A stretch of DNA of 64,000 nt from Victivallis sp. Marseille-Q1083 (GCF_903645315.1 NZ_CAHJXL010000002.1:186001-250000), one strand, 5' to 3'. Shown: positions 8,215 through 17,822, numbered from the stretch's first letter. The notes: generated by a model not told the origin, from the letters alone. Made by a program: numbers and translations.

Positions 8215-8820
8215 ATGTCCAGAATCACAGTTGAAAATGCCGCCGTTTTGCTGATCGACCATCAGGTCGGATTGCTTTCGCTGGTGCGTGATTTCACGCC
8301 GGCGGAGTTCAAGAACAATGTTTTGGCCCTGGCCGACATCGCCAAGCATTACAAGTTGCCGACCGTGCTGACCACCAGCTTCGAAAGCGGCCCGAACGGC
8401 GTCCTGATGCCGGAAGTCAAAAATATGTTCCCGAATGCGCCGTTTATTCCGCGTCCCGGCCAGATCAACGCCTGGGACAATGAGGACTTCGTTAAAGCGG
8501 TCAAGGATACCAAACGCAAGCAGTTGATCGTCGCCGGCATCGTCACCGAAGTGTGCGTATCGTTTCCGGTGCTCAGCGCCTTGAAGGAAGGTTACGAGGT
8601 GTTCGTAGTGGTCGATGCCTCCGGCACGTTCAATGAGGTGACCCGGCATGCCGCCTGGATGCGCATGCAGCAGGCCGGCGCGCAACTGACCAGTTGGTTC
8701 GCGTTGGCATCCGAATTGCAGCGCGATTGGCGTAATGACGGTCCCGGCCTGGCCAAGATTTATTGCGACCATGTCCAGGAATACAACGCCATTACGATTG
8801 CGCATAACGCCAAGAAGTGA
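8215..8820 (+). CDS. Isochorismatase-family hydrolase (YcaC-like)
   Basis: This 201-residue protein has the cysteine hydrolase fold of the isochorismatase superfamily. The nucleophile-aligning Asp is in LLIDHQVG, the Lys region is around VKDTKRKQLIVAG, and the catalytic Cys is in GIVTEVCVS with the typical preceding cis-peptide region. Together with the C-terminal extension (AGAQLTSWFALASELQRDW) it is closest to YcaC-type hydrolases, whose substrates are mostly unknown. The start is fixed by a strong AAGGAGGAG six nt before the ATG. A consensus promoter lies about 230 bp upstream. A 25-residue lipoprotein gene follows 80 bp downstream. Confidence 0.9.
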   Translation: MSRITVENAAVLLIDHQVGLLSLVRDFTPAEFKNNVLALADIAKHYKLPTVLTTSFESGPNGVLMPEVKNMFPNAPFIPRPGQINAWDNEDFVKAVKDTKRKQLIVAGIVTEVCVSFPVLSALKEGYEVFVVVDASGTFNEVTRHAAWMRMQQAGAQLTSWFALASELQRDWRNDGPGLAKIYCDHVQEYNAITIAHNAKK

Positions 8821-8840
8821 TACATTATCTCAACGGCATT

Positions 8841-8876
8841 ATTTTCTCCGTCGCCCGGCTGGACGGCGGAGAAAAT
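8841..8876 (+). terminator. Hairpin between the hydrolase and lipoprotein genes
   Basis: A 10-bp stem (ATTTTCTCCG / CGGAGAAAAT) encloses a 16-nt GC-rich loop. The A/T ends resemble a bidirectional terminator but no further T-run follows, so it may attenuate or process the transcript rather than stop it. Confidence 0.4.
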
Positions 8877-8899
8877 CGGCTGAAACAAGGAGGTGTCCG

Positions 8900-8977
8900 A
8901 TGAAAGCGGCAGTATTGACTTTGGCGGCCGTAATCGCGACGCTGGCTCTGGCCGGTTGTTGCGGCGGCGGGTGCTGA
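8900..8977 (+). CDS. Tiny 25-residue lipoprotein with all Cys/Gly mature end
   Basis: A 25-codon ORF begins after a perfect AAGGAGGTG Shine-Dalgarno. It encodes Met-Lys, a hydrophobic core, and a lipobox LALAG followed by Cys. If cleaved before that cysteine, the mature lipopeptide would be only CCGGGC, six residues of cysteine and glycine. It is bracketed by a hairpin upstream and a strong terminator downstream, which supports a deliberate transcript. It could ride on the hydrolase message or be transcribed separately. Function unknown; it might bind metal or act as a membrane-anchored thiol peptide. Entericidin-type small lipoproteins are longer. Confidence 0.6.
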   Translation: MKAAVLTLAAVIATLALAGCCGGGC

Positions 8978-9010
8978 AGAAACCGCCGGCTCCCTGACGC
9001 GGAGTCGCAG

Positions 9011-9052
9011 ATTGACCGTCCCGGTGAATTTCGGGGCGGTCAATTGTTTTTT
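9011..9052 (+). terminator. Strong intrinsic terminator
   Basis: A long stem (ATTGACCG ... CGGTCAAT, extended inward by CCCG/CGGG) is followed by TGTTTTTT. It ends the hydrolase-lipoprotein unit and lies before the convergent pseudopilin gene. Confidence 0.85.
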
Positions 9053-9075
9053 CCGGCCGGCAAGGAACCGGCGGG

Positions 9076-9720
9076 TCAATCGTTGACCGGGTAAAAAGTG
9101 CCGGCCGGGGCCTCATACCAGTCGAAATTGTAACGGTCGCTCCTGGCGGCATGGCCGTCGGCCCAGAGTACGTTGGAACGGTTGTTGTGGCGGCGCCCGA
9201 GCGTGTAGTTGGCGTCGGGAAGCAGATTCCAGTAACCGAGGCATTTGTTGTCGAGCTGGTTGTCGGCCCAGTACATCCGGCTGGACGGCCGGGTGATCGC
9301 GTCGAGCTTCAGCGGCGGAAAGGCGAAGCTGGCATCGTTGACGCCGCCGCCGATGTAACCGTTGATGATATAGGCGGTGCCGTCGCGGCCTTCAAAGCCG
9401 GGGCAATCGAAAATCGTATTGCGGAAATGACCGCCGCCTGGACCGACGGCGGCCTCTGGAATGCCGAGATAAATGCCGACCGGCATGCAGGCGTATTTCC
9501 ATTGATCTTCGCCGCCGAAGGTGGCGACCGGGCCGTAACCGTCGGAATCTCCGGCATACATCATGCAGCCCAGGCCGACCTGTTTGAGATTGTTGATGCA
9601 TTTGATCGCCTGGGCCGCCGCCTTGGCCTTGCTCAGCGCCGGCAACAGCATGCTGGCGAGAATGGCTATGATTGCTATTGCTACAAGCAATTCTATTAGT
9701 GTGAATTTTGCATTCCTCAT
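9076..9720 (-). CDS. Pseudopilin-like secreted protein (H-X9-DG type)
   Basis: This 214-residue protein starts with a prepilin peptidase site and helix ([19 protein letters not shown]), the type IV/type II pseudopilin signature, followed by the [19 protein letters not shown] region. Near the C-terminus [16 protein letters not shown] carries the His and Asp-Gly pattern of the H-X9-DG proteins that are heavily expanded in Lentisphaerota and Planctomycetes. It is probably exported and membrane-anchored by its N-terminal helix. The role is unknown; relatives sit next to sugar-enzyme genes and regulators, as here, where a DUF4091 remnant and a GntR/LacI-type regulator lie upstream on the same strand. 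Confidence 0.88.
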   Translation of the reverse strand: MRNAKFTLIELLVAIAIIAILASMLLPALSKAKAAAQAIKCINNLKQVGLGCMMYAGDSDGYGPVATFGGEDQWKYACMPVGIYLGIPEAAVGPGGGHFRNTIFDCPGFEGRDGTAYIINGYIGGGVNDASFAFPPLKLDAITRPSSRMYWADNQLDNKCLGYWNLLPDANYTLGRRHNNRSNVLWADGHAARSDRYNFDWYEAPAGTFYPVND

Positions 9721-9806
9721 GTTTTCTTCCTTTCCGGTTCTGGTTTTGTTGGTTGCAGGAGAAAAGAAATCGATGGTTTGAACGTGGGACCCTCCCTGGC
9801 TGGAAA

Positions 9807-10454
9807 CTATTGCATGGAAGCATGTTTATCGGTTCCGGCGGCATGCTGCGCCTGCTCGATCGCCGCAGCCAGCTCCCGGCGGATTGCTTCCAGTTCCGCC
9901 GGATTGCGGCTGAAGTCGGTCAGTGAGCGGATCAGCCGTTCCGCATACGGCAGCGCCGCTTGCCGTCCTCTCAAGTTCTCCAGAATGGCGAGATACTCGA
10001 AATCTTCACTGCCGTCCCGCAGATTGACCATCCGGATGCCGGGAATCGGCCCGTCGGCGCCCGGATAGATCAAATTGCCGTCGCCGCCGTTGGGTTGGAA
10101 CCATGGAGAAAAAGGCTGCCATTCCTCGATTGTGGCGTTTTGCGGCCATTCGAGGTTGACATGCCAATAGAGCAGCCCGTCGCTTTCCATCAGGTAAGTC
10201 ATCCAGGGCAGCAGCCGCGTTTCGATGGCCGGCAGGTCGGCGAACGCCAGGTTGGCATAGGGATAGCGCGGCCAGCAGCAGACATACCACCAGACCTCTT
10301 TGCCCTGGCTGCGCAATTGCCGCGACAATTCCGGATCGTAGGCGTGCAGCAGCGGGCAGTACCAATCGACGTAGTCTTCATAATCGGCCGGCAATTCCCG
10401 CCGCCGGTTGAACGACCGCCAGAAACAGTATTGCTGACCAAAACAGTTCCACAA
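9807..10454 (-). pseudogene. DUF4091 domain fragment, N-terminal part missing
   Basis: About 215 residues match the C-terminal DUF4091 domain of large secreted glycosidase-like proteins: EVWWYVCCWPRYPYANL, YLMESDGLLYWHVNLEWP and GIRMVNLRDGSEDFEYLAIL. Full-length relatives are over 500 residues and carry a signal peptide, both absent here. The frame continues upstream into the end of the regulator gene, but that part has no family resemblance. The only plausible start is TTG 10454, preceded by AAGGAAAATC. The sequence directly upstream is the regulator gene, so the 5' part appears to have been deleted, leaving a remnant that might still be translated. Confidence 0.65.
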
Positions 10455-10491
10455 AGATTTTCCTTTCTTGATTTTTCGGGGCTGGTTTTTC

Positions 10492-11553
10492 TTAGCGGGG
10501 CCGGCAACTGTTGCCTTCCACCAGTACGCTCGGGAAACGCAATTCCGTCGGCGGCAGCGTTTCGCCCTTGAGACGTCGCAACAACAATTTGGCCGCTTCG
10601 ACGACGACGGTTCGGGTCGGCTGACGAAAATAAGTGAAATCGGCGGAAAATTGTTCCATCGATTCGTCGGTGCTGACGCAGATGAAACTGATGTCGCCGG
10701 GAACCCGTTTGCCGGCAAAAGCGGCTTTCCGGAGAAAACGGGAAAGATAGACGTTGTTGACGGCAAAAAAAGCGGTCGGACATTGCGGCGAACTCAACAG
10801 TTCGACGACATTGCTGCTGAGATCCGGATCGAAATAGTAATAGGTGATGACGTTTTTGGGGTTGAGCGACAGGCCGGCATCCTGCAACGCGGCCAGGAAT
10901 CCTTTCAGCCGTTCGGACGGATTGTCCAGCAGATCGGTGTTGGCCAGAATCAGGCCGATGTCGCGGTGGCCGTGAGAAATCAGGTGGTTGGCGGCGTCGT
11001 AACAGGTTTGAAATTCCTCGTATCCGACGAATGGGGTAACGCCTTCCGCCCAGACCCGGTCGAACTGGACGACCGGTTTGCTGGCCGCCAACTCGATCAG
11101 CAAATCCCGCAGCCGGAGGGACCCGAACGTCGGCAGGTAGAGAATGCCGTCGATCCGGTTATAATCCCGCAGCCGGCGCAACTCTTCCGCCTCGGAATTT
11201 TCATTGAAATCATAGAGGGTCACCACGGTTTCCAGGCCGAAGGTCGTCAAATAACGGTGCAGTGTGTCGATGATGACGGTGAAAAAAGGTTCCTGAACTC
11301 CCGGCATCAGCAGCGAAATCCGGCCGCTGCGCTGCTGCGGTTCCTGCGGCGTCAGAAAAACCCCGCGTCTGGCTTCCCGGCGGATCAAACCGTCCTCTTC
11401 CAGCAAATCCAGCGCCGAATTCATCGTCACCAGGCTGACCTGGTAGGTGTCGCAAAGTTGTTTCAGGGACGGCAGCTTGCGGGACGTGTTGGTTTCCGTG
11501 GCAATCTTGCGTAACTTTTCGTAGACGTCCTGATATTTTACGTTGTCTCTCAT
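10492..11553 (-). CDS. GntR-type HTH / LacI-type sensor transcription regulator
   Basis: The 353-residue protein has an N-terminal winged helix of the GntR type (KLPSLKQLCDTYQVSLVTMN, then ALDLLEEDGLIRREARRGVF). It is fused to a periplasmic-binding-protein-like sensor domain of the LacI/GalR type (ISLLMPGVQEPFF, DGILYLP, GHRDIGLILAN, CPTAFFAVNN, DISFICVSTDES). This is the AraR-like arrangement used for sugar-responsive repression. It lies upstream of a DUF4091 remnant and a pseudopilin gene on the same strand, which suggests that it once controlled a polysaccharide-use unit. Three imperfect tandem 12-bp repeats lie just upstream of its start and may be its operator. Confidence 0.9.
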   Translation of the reverse strand: MRDNVKYQDVYEKLRKIATETNTSRKLPSLKQLCDTYQVSLVTMNSALDLLEEDGLIRREARRGVFLTPQEPQQRSGRISLLMPGVQEPFFTVIIDTLHRYLTTFGLETVVTLYDFNENSEAEELRRLRDYNRIDGILYLPTFGSLRLRDLLIELAASKPVVQFDRVWAEGVTPFVGYEEFQTCYDAANHLISHGHRDIGLILANTDLLDNPSERLKGFLAALQDAGLSLNPKNVITYYYFDPDLSSNVVELLSSPQCPTAFFAVNNVYLSRFLRKAAFAGKRVPGDISFICVSTDESMEQFSADFTYFRQPTRTVVVEAAKLLLRRLKGETLPPTELRFPSVLVEGNSCRPR

Positions 11554-11567
11554 CGTTGCTGATTTTA

Positions 11568-11604
11568 TCCTGTTATTATATCTATTATTGTATCTGTTAT
11601 TATT
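11568..11604. repeat. Three imperfect 12-bp tandem repeats upstream of the regulator
   Basis: The plus-strand unit is close to TCTRTTATTRTW (TCCTGTTATTATA, TCTATTATTGTA, TCTGTTATTATT). It begins 15 bp upstream of the regulator start codon in a very AT-rich stretch, so it could be an autoregulatory site or low-complexity sequence. Confidence 0.5.
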
Positions 11605-11691
11605 TCTGAATTTATATATGCGCTATTTTAATCATTGTGGATTAAAGTATTTCCTCTTTATAAAGTATACTGAATCTATTCAAATAAGTCA

Positions 11692-14600
11692 ATAGCGGAT
11701 GGTACGCTGGTCGTCGAAGCCGGCGGTACGGTTCGGCAGACGAATATTCTGGCGGCTGGCCAGCTCCGGGTGGAAGCCGGCGGAACCTCCACCGGATTTG
11801 TTGCGGAGCGGGCTGCGGACGTCAGTTATGATTTCGGCACGAATGTGCAGGGAACCGGTGAATACGGTTACATCATCAAGTCCGACCCGGATTCTTCCAT
11901 GAATTACCGGGTTGATTCCCGACAGGAAGTCGGAGCTTGGCAGATTGCGTTCGGCGGTTTCATTTCTGCCGGTGCGGTACAGAATATCGGTGCGTATGGC
12001 GAAGCGAGTTATATGACTATTGACGCCGGCGGCGTGTAGCATGCGGAGTGCGGTTCGCGTGTCAATGTCAGTATGGTTTCCGGAGTCCTGACGCTTGCCG
12101 GCGGAGCCGTCTCGAATTATGCGGAAGTCGAAGCCGGCGGCATGGTCGAAGCGGCGGCCGGGGCAGTCCTGAACAATACCACGGTTCAGCAGGGCGGCAC
12201 GCTTTCGCTGGCGGCGGGAAGCGAGTTGAATGGAATGATCTCGGTGGCCGGTTCGCTCCTGGCCGGCGGCGTAGTCGATGCTTCGGGTTGTGTGATCGAT
12301 TTCGATCTGACCGGCGGCGAAGTTGCGGCGAACGCGCTGACCGGAGTGCTGGTGAACGATATCACGCGGCTCGAAGGCGCTTCCCTGGCGATCACCATCT
12401 CGTCCCGGGGACTGGAGGACGGGGAATACCGGCTGGCCGGAAATGCGGCGGGTTTTGCCGGGAGCATTTCCTGTCACTCGGAGATGTCGTTTGCTTGTTC
12501 GTATGCGGAGCTTGACCTGTATTCGGATTGCTCATTTGCCCTGAACGGCAAACTGTACACGCTGGCGGTGAATGCCGCCGAAGAGCTGGTGTTGCAGGTC
12601 CGGCCGGTCGAGCCGGGCGATGATACCGCTCCCCGGCAGATCACCGACGCCGCAGCGAATGTATACGCCGGAATGGCGGTGACGCTGTATTGGAGCGATC
12701 CGGCGGCGAATTCGGCCGTTTCGTATCTTGTCCGCTATGGGGCGGCCGGCTCCGGGTTGGAAAATGCCGAGACGGTGACGGTGAATAGCAACTGGGCTTT
12801 TCTCAGTGACCTGGAGGCCGGCGGTTATGAGTATCAGGTGCGGGCGGTGGATGCCGACGGACAGTTGGGAGAGTGGAGTGAGGTCGGTTCGTTCCGGATT
12901 TCGGAAATTGCGACGGCGGATACGAATGTTGTGCTTTCCACCGAACTGTGGGGTCATGATTACCTGCCGGAGCTCTACGGAAAACCGGCGATTCCGCAGC
13001 ATAACGACGTTACCGGTTACTATTTCGCGGACGCCGAAAAGCTCAACAATGTCCAGGATGCGCTCTATTGCTGGGGTGCTGCCAGCGCGAATGTGCTGAC
13101 CTGGACCGGCTGGGCGGCGAATTCTCCCTATGCCTTCGCGAATGAAGATGAGGTATTCGAGTATTTCATCAATTACTGGAAGAATGAAGGCGGCATGGAG
13201 AGCGATGCGCAGGGCTGGTTTCTGACCGGAGAAGGGCTTTCCGGCACGATGGTCGTCCCGGCCGAAGGCGGCAATCTGTTTCCGGGTCTTGAGCTGGCCG
13301 ATTGTTTCGCGAGCATCGAAGTTTCGACTGAAACCTCGACCTTGCTGAATTTGCTGGCCGATTACTTTGACGCCGGCTACGGCATCTCCTATGCGATCTA
13401 CTCCGACGCCGGTCTGGCGCACGCCATTACCGGCTGGGGCTACGAGGTCGATGACGCCGGTAACATTTATCTGTATTACAGCGACTCCGACAGCGATTAC
13501 TGGTCCGGCAGCGATGACCGCCGAGAGGCGATCAACCGCCTTTCGCGGACGCGGGTTACCGTTCACGACGACGGCCGGCTCTTTTTCGAAGACTATTTTG
13601 TGCCGGGCGCCTACCTCGGAAGTTTTTCGGCGCTCAAACAGTTTGATAAGAACCTGATTGGCCAGTCGGAGGATTTTGCGGACGCCCGGCTGCTGGAGTG
13701 GAAGGACGGTGGCGTGCTCCGGGCCGGGAATCTCGATGGCGAAGGGGATGAAGATTACTATATGTTCACTGCCGAGGCTGACGGCGAGGTAACCGTCACG
13801 GTTTCGATGGCCTCTTCTGATTCGTTGTTATCCGGTTTGGTCATTTCGGTCTACGATTCTTTTAAAAATTTGATCGGAACAAGTGCCGCCGCCGCGCTGG
13901 AACAGGTTTTTCACTTCGGTGCGATTGCAAACAGCCTTTACTATCTGGTCGTTTCCGGCGATGAATTGAAAACCGGAGGCGCCGTGGCCCCGGCGCTGAA
14001 TACCTATTACGTTGAAATCGAAGCGACTCCGACTCCGGTCCCGCACGACTGGCGTTCTTTCGGCGTTGGGGATTTCAACCGCAGCGGAATTGCGGATGTG
14101 TTCCGGCAGGACAAAAACTCCGATGCTCTGGCGGTGATTTATGATTCCGACGGTCAATTCACGGCCAGCGATACGCTGTGGAAAACCGGTGACTGGAAAG
14201 CGGCGGGCTGCGGCGATATCAACGGCGACGGTGCGGCGGATGTGCTGATAAAGCATTTCAACGCCGGCAACGACACCACCGACATTGCGGCGTTGGTGAC
14301 CGATCCGGAAACGCTCGAGTGGGTTCATGCCGATGTCCGCGGCTTTGACAATTCCACCTGGGAATATCTCGGCTGTGCCGATGTCAACGGCGACGGCATC
14401 GACGATATCCTGACCATCGAAACCGAATCCGTCGCAGCCGGCCGGGACCGGAACGTCAACGCCTGGATCATGGGAGCCGACGGCCGATATGAAGCCGATC
14501 TGCGGATTTGCGGCAAAAATACCGATTGGCAGATTGCCGGCTTCGGCGACGTGACCGGTGACGGCCGGGAGAATGCGATCCTGCGCAACGCCGACGGGAT

Positions 14601-14959
14601 GGTCGGCTATTGGGAGCACAACGGCACGGACGACGCCGTCCTGCATGAAATTTCCGGGCTGGATTCGAAGGAATGGAGCTTGTTGGGGATTGGCGATTTT
14701 GACGGTGACGGCATCAGTGACATCCTCTGGCAATGCAATGTGGACGACAGCGTCGGGATGTGGACGAAATTGACGGAGAACAACCTGGCGTATACCCGGT
14801 TGGGCCAGTTGTCCGAACTCGGCGATTATACCTTTTCCATGATCGGCGATTTTCAACGGCGACGGTAAAGACGATATTCTGTGGGCGGGTAGTGACGATT
14901 CTCTGGCCTGGAGCAGTGCGGACCCCGACAAGTTCAAGAACCTGGTCGCCATTGCGTGA
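11692..14959 (+). pseudogene. Broken AIDA-repeat / IdeS-like peptidase / FG-GAP surface protein
   Basis: One reading frame can be followed from about 11692, but it has lost its start and signal peptide (in-frame TGA at 11671, no start codon after it). It contains a TAG at 12037-12039, where repeat context suggests an ancestral Gln. Near the end an extra T in the run 14850-14853 shifts the frame; without it the last FG-GAP repeat continues as NGDGKDDILWAG to TGA 14957-14959. Domains in order: AIDA-type passenger repeats (VEAGGT, VEAGGMVEAAAG); a fibronectin-III-like segment; an IdeS/Mac-type cysteine peptidase domain with Cys in ALYCWGAASAN (codon 13069-13071) and His in LAHAITGWGYE (codon 13420-13422); then about six FG-GAP repeats (GDFNRSG, GDINGDG, ADVNGDG, GDFDGDG). 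The largest intact piece is 12073-14868 (931 codons). Confidence 0.75.
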
Positions 14960-15050
14960 CGGAGGGAATTGAACGGGTTGACGCTTTCCGGCCGATGAAG
15001 AATCAACAAAGTCCTCCGGCTGTTTTCTGGCCTGGGGACTTGGAGTTTTT

Positions 15051-16262
15051 ATGGGGCATTTGAATTCCTATTCCTACCGGATCAAACGAAAATTGGCGGA
15101 ACATCTCGAACGCGATCCCAGCGGATTGTCTTTTTTAAAATATGCGTTGAAATATTGCTGGTCGAAATTCCGGCGCCGGCCGCTGCGGATGCCGAAAGCC
15201 GGCCTCGGCATGTTGTCGGCCGACCATGTCAATGTGGCGGTGAAAATTACCGGCGGGCTGGGGGATGCCGTCATTCTGGCGCGGGTGCTCCGGCAGGTTG
15301 CGGCGTTTTGTCCGAACTGTCGTTTTTATGTATTTTTCCCGTCGCTTCAACAGGCCCGCTGGGTATTCGGCAAATGCGATTATGTCGAGGATATCCAGTA
15401 TCTGGAGCTGTTTGAATATTATGAGCGGGAGCTGTGCGACTGCGCATTGTATTTGAACAGTTTTGCATTTTTCAATGAGGCGGAGATTGACGTGGCAAAG
15501 ATTCGGCGTCTGTCGCCGCCGCTCCTGTCTTTGCTGGCGGCGGCCAGAAAGAGCCGCCGCCAGTGGGAGCTGTTCATCGACAACCATCCGTTGCTCGACG
15601 GCGCCTTCGCCCGGCAGGCGGTGGCGATCGGCTGGAATCGCCATTCCGCCGTCTACCGGCAATTGGGCCTGGAGCCGGGCGGATTGGCGCTGGATTTGCC
15701 GGAGGATGACGGGGCGTTCGAGAGGATCCGGACGAAATTTGCTGCCTACATCACCTTCAACACCGGGTTCGATCATATGTTCATCTTGAGTACTGTGACT
15801 GCCACCAAATGTTATCCGCAGGAACATTGGACCGCGTTGATCCGGCTGTTGAAAGAACGTTTTCCGAAACTTGGCATCATTCAAGTCGGCGGCAAAAACA
15901 GCTTTCCGGTTGCCGGTGCCGACGCTAATTTCGCCGGGAAAACCACGCTGGCGGAATGCGCCGGGCTCCTGAGGCACTCGCGACTGCATATCGATATCGA
16001 AGGCGGGCTGGTGCATGTCTGCGCCAGTCTGGGGACATCGTGCGCGGTGCTGTTCGGGCCGACTTCAAAGCGTTATTTCGCCTATCCGCAGAATCTCAAT
16101 TTGCGGGATGACGCCTGCGGCGATTGCTGGTGGGCGACGGAGCGCTGGATGGAGTTTTGCCCGAAGAAGCTGGCTTGCAATGAATGTATGCACCGTTTGA
16201 TTCCGGAGCGGGTGCTGGCATCTGTCGCGCCGCTTCTGGAGGCGATTGGAAAGGAGCCGTAG
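15051..16262 (+). CDS. Glycosyltransferase family 9 (heptosyltransferase-like)
   Basis: The 403-residue protein has the GT9 layout: an N-terminal Rossmann domain with VKITGGLGDAVILARVLRQ, and a C-terminal nucleotide-sugar binding domain with ECAGLLRHSRLHIDIEGGLVHVCASLG followed by CAVLFGPT. The family transfers heptose or related sugars to lipopolysaccharide cores. Here the acceptor is unknown. The C-terminus has a cluster of cysteines (ACGDC, CPKKLACNEC) seen in some subfamilies. Its TAG stop is followed immediately by the ATG of a polysaccharide ABC exporter permease, so it probably works on the same exported glycan. Confidence 0.88.
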   Translation: MGHLNSYSYRIKRKLAEHLERDPSGLSFLKYALKYCWSKFRRRPLRMPKAGLGMLSADHVNVAVKITGGLGDAVILARVLRQVAAFCPNCRFYVFFPSLQQARWVFGKCDYVEDIQYLELFEYYERELCDCALYLNSFAFFNEAEIDVAKIRRLSPPLLSLLAAARKSRRQWELFIDNHPLLDGAFARQAVAIGWNRHSAVYRQLGLEPGGLALDLPEDDGAFERIRTKFAAYITFNTGFDHMFILSTVTATKCYPQEHWTALIRLLKERFPKLGIIQVGGKNSFPVAGADANFAGKTTLAECAGLLRHSRLHIDIEGGLVHVCASLGTSCAVLFGPTSKRYFAYPQNLNLRDDACGDCWWATERWMEFCPKKLACNECMHRLIPERVLASVAPLLEAIGKEP

Positions 16263-17030
16263 ATGGTGGGGACTGCCTATGACTCCGGCGCCTTGTTTGC
16301 GGTGCTGCTCGCCAAAGAGCTGAAGGCGAAATATAAAAACACCGTACTCGGCTATGTCTGGAGTTTGTTGATGCCGCTGTTTCAAAGTCTGGTGTTCTTC
16401 GTCGTCTTCAGCCTGTTTCTGCGTTTTCCCATTGAAGACTATTTTCTCTTTTTGTCCATCGGCTTTGTCGTCTGGCAGTTCTTTTCCAATTCGTTGACCC
16501 AGGGGGCCAATGTCCTGCTCGCCAATGCCAATCTGATCCGGAAAACCTGTGCGCCGCGGCTGATTTTTGTCGCGGCTTCGGTCGGGGCGGAAGCGGTGCA
16601 CTTGTTGATTTCGTTGCCGGTGCTGCTGATATTGATGCTCTGGTGCGGAAGGGTGCCGGGGTGGCTGGCTCTGGGGCTCCTGCCGGCCGGAATCGTCTCG
16701 GTGCTGCTGATGGCATTCGGCCTGGCTTTGATCGTGGCGGTAATCAACACCTATTTTCGCGACCTGGAGCGGATTATGCAAATTCTGCTCCAGGTGTGGT
16801 TCTATGTGACGCCGATCTTTTACAGCACGGAGCAGATTCCGGCGGAATACCGGCCGCTGCTGCTGCTCAATCCGGTTTTTTTCCCGGTGGAATTGCTGCG
16901 CTGCTGTTTTTACGCTCCGCAGCCGGCATGGCTTTATTGCCTGGCGGCGCTCGCGCTTGGCGGGATGATCGCTGCGGTCGGCATGGTGATTTTCCGCCGT
17001 TTTCAAGACGACCTCGCGGAGGTGCTGTAA
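16263..17030 (+). CDS. wzm: Polysaccharide ABC exporter permease (Wzm/TagG-like)
   Basis: This 255-residue ABC-2 type membrane protein has about six hydrophobic segments, beginning at YVWSLLMPLFQSLVFFVVFS. The N-terminal LAKELKAKYKNTVLGYVWSL is the usual cytoplasmic entry motif of O-antigen and teichoic acid exporters. With the overlapping ATPase gene it should move a lipid-linked polysaccharide across the inner membrane. The start follows the GT9 stop with no gap and the stop shares an A with the next start (TAATG), so the three genes are co-translated. Confidence 0.9.
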   Translation: MVGTAYDSGALFAVLLAKELKAKYKNTVLGYVWSLLMPLFQSLVFFVVFSLFLRFPIEDYFLFLSIGFVVWQFFSNSLTQGANVLLANANLIRKTCAPRLIFVAASVGAEAVHLLISLPVLLILMLWCGRVPGWLALGLLPAGIVSVLLMAFGLALIVAVINTYFRDLERIMQILLQVWFYVTPIFYSTEQIPAEYRPLLLLNPVFFPVELLRCCFYAPQPAWLYCLAALALGGMIAAVGMVIFRRFQDDLAEVL

Positions 17031-17779
17031 TGGAACAGCCGGTGCTTCGGGCGACGCATTTGGGGAAAAGTTTCACCCGGATCAAATCCGATTACGGCTT
17101 GAAGGATGTTCTGCTGCACAGCCTGGTCCATTTTCGCCGCCGCCGTCACCGACGAAGGTTTATCGCGCTTGAGGATGTTTCCTTTGAGTTGTATCCGGGC
17201 GAGAGTCTGGCCATCCTGGGACCGAACGGAGCGGGCAAGAGTACGCTGTTGTCGCTTCTGGCCGGAATCATCCGGCCGACCGCGGGCGAAGTCTGCGTCA
17301 GCGGCAGAATCGGATTGATGTTGGAACTCGGTTCCGGGTTCTGCCATGACCTGAGCGGTCGCGAGAATATTTTGCTGAATGGGCTGCTGCTGGGGGCGGG
17401 GCGGGCGGAATTGGAGGCCGGGCTCGAGGAGATCATCGCGTTTTCCGGGGTGGGGGATTTTATCGATGAACCTTTGCGGACTTATTCCACTGGCATGCAG
17501 ACCCGGCTGGGGTTTGCCATCGCGGTCCATCTGCGTCCGGAACTCATGTTGATCGATGAGGTGCTGGCAGTGGGAGACAGTGAATTCCGGCGCAAATGTC
17601 TGGCCAAACTCGAAGAACTGAAAGCCCGAAACGTTGCCGTGGTTCTGGTGACGCATTCCCTGGAGGACGCGCGGCAGTTCTGCGGCCGGGCCCTTTATCT
17701 GGAACAGGGCCGCTGCCGCTTTGCCGGGCCGACGGCGGCGGTGATCGAGGAAATTCAAGCGCATCGTTGCGAATATTGA
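17030..17779 (+). CDS. wzt: Polysaccharide ABC exporter ATPase (Wzt/TagH-like)
   Basis: The 249-residue ATPase carries Walker A GPNGAGKST, the signature region YSTGMQTRLGFA, Walker B LMLIDEVLAVGD and the H-loop VTHS. The N-terminal insertion (KSDYGLKDVLLHSL) before the core is typical of Wzt/TagH ATPases. It lacks the C-terminal carbohydrate-binding extension found in O9a-type Wzt, so export is probably not coupled to chain-end recognition. The ATG at 17030 overlaps the permease stop. The frame is open further upstream inside the permease gene, but that part is not family-like. Confidence 0.92.
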   Translation: MEQPVLRATHLGKSFTRIKSDYGLKDVLLHSLVHFRRRRHRRRFIALEDVSFELYPGESLAILGPNGAGKSTLLSLLAGIIRPTAGEVCVSGRIGLMLELGSGFCHDLSGRENILLNGLLLGAGRAELEAGLEEIIAFSGVGDFIDEPLRTYSTGMQTRLGFAIAVHLRPELMLIDEVLAVGDSEFRRKCLAKLEELKARNVAVVLVTHSLEDARQFCGRALYLEQGRCRFAGPTAAVIEEIQAHRCEY

Positions 17780-17822
17780 CGCCGGGCGGCAACCGCTTTT
17801 CGAACAATACGCCTGCCGGATG

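Noticed and set aside
16643-17029. 378-residue form of the Wzt ATPase
   Set aside because: The extra residues lie within the Wzm permease gene in another frame. The TAATG junction at 17030 gives a normal-length ATPase.
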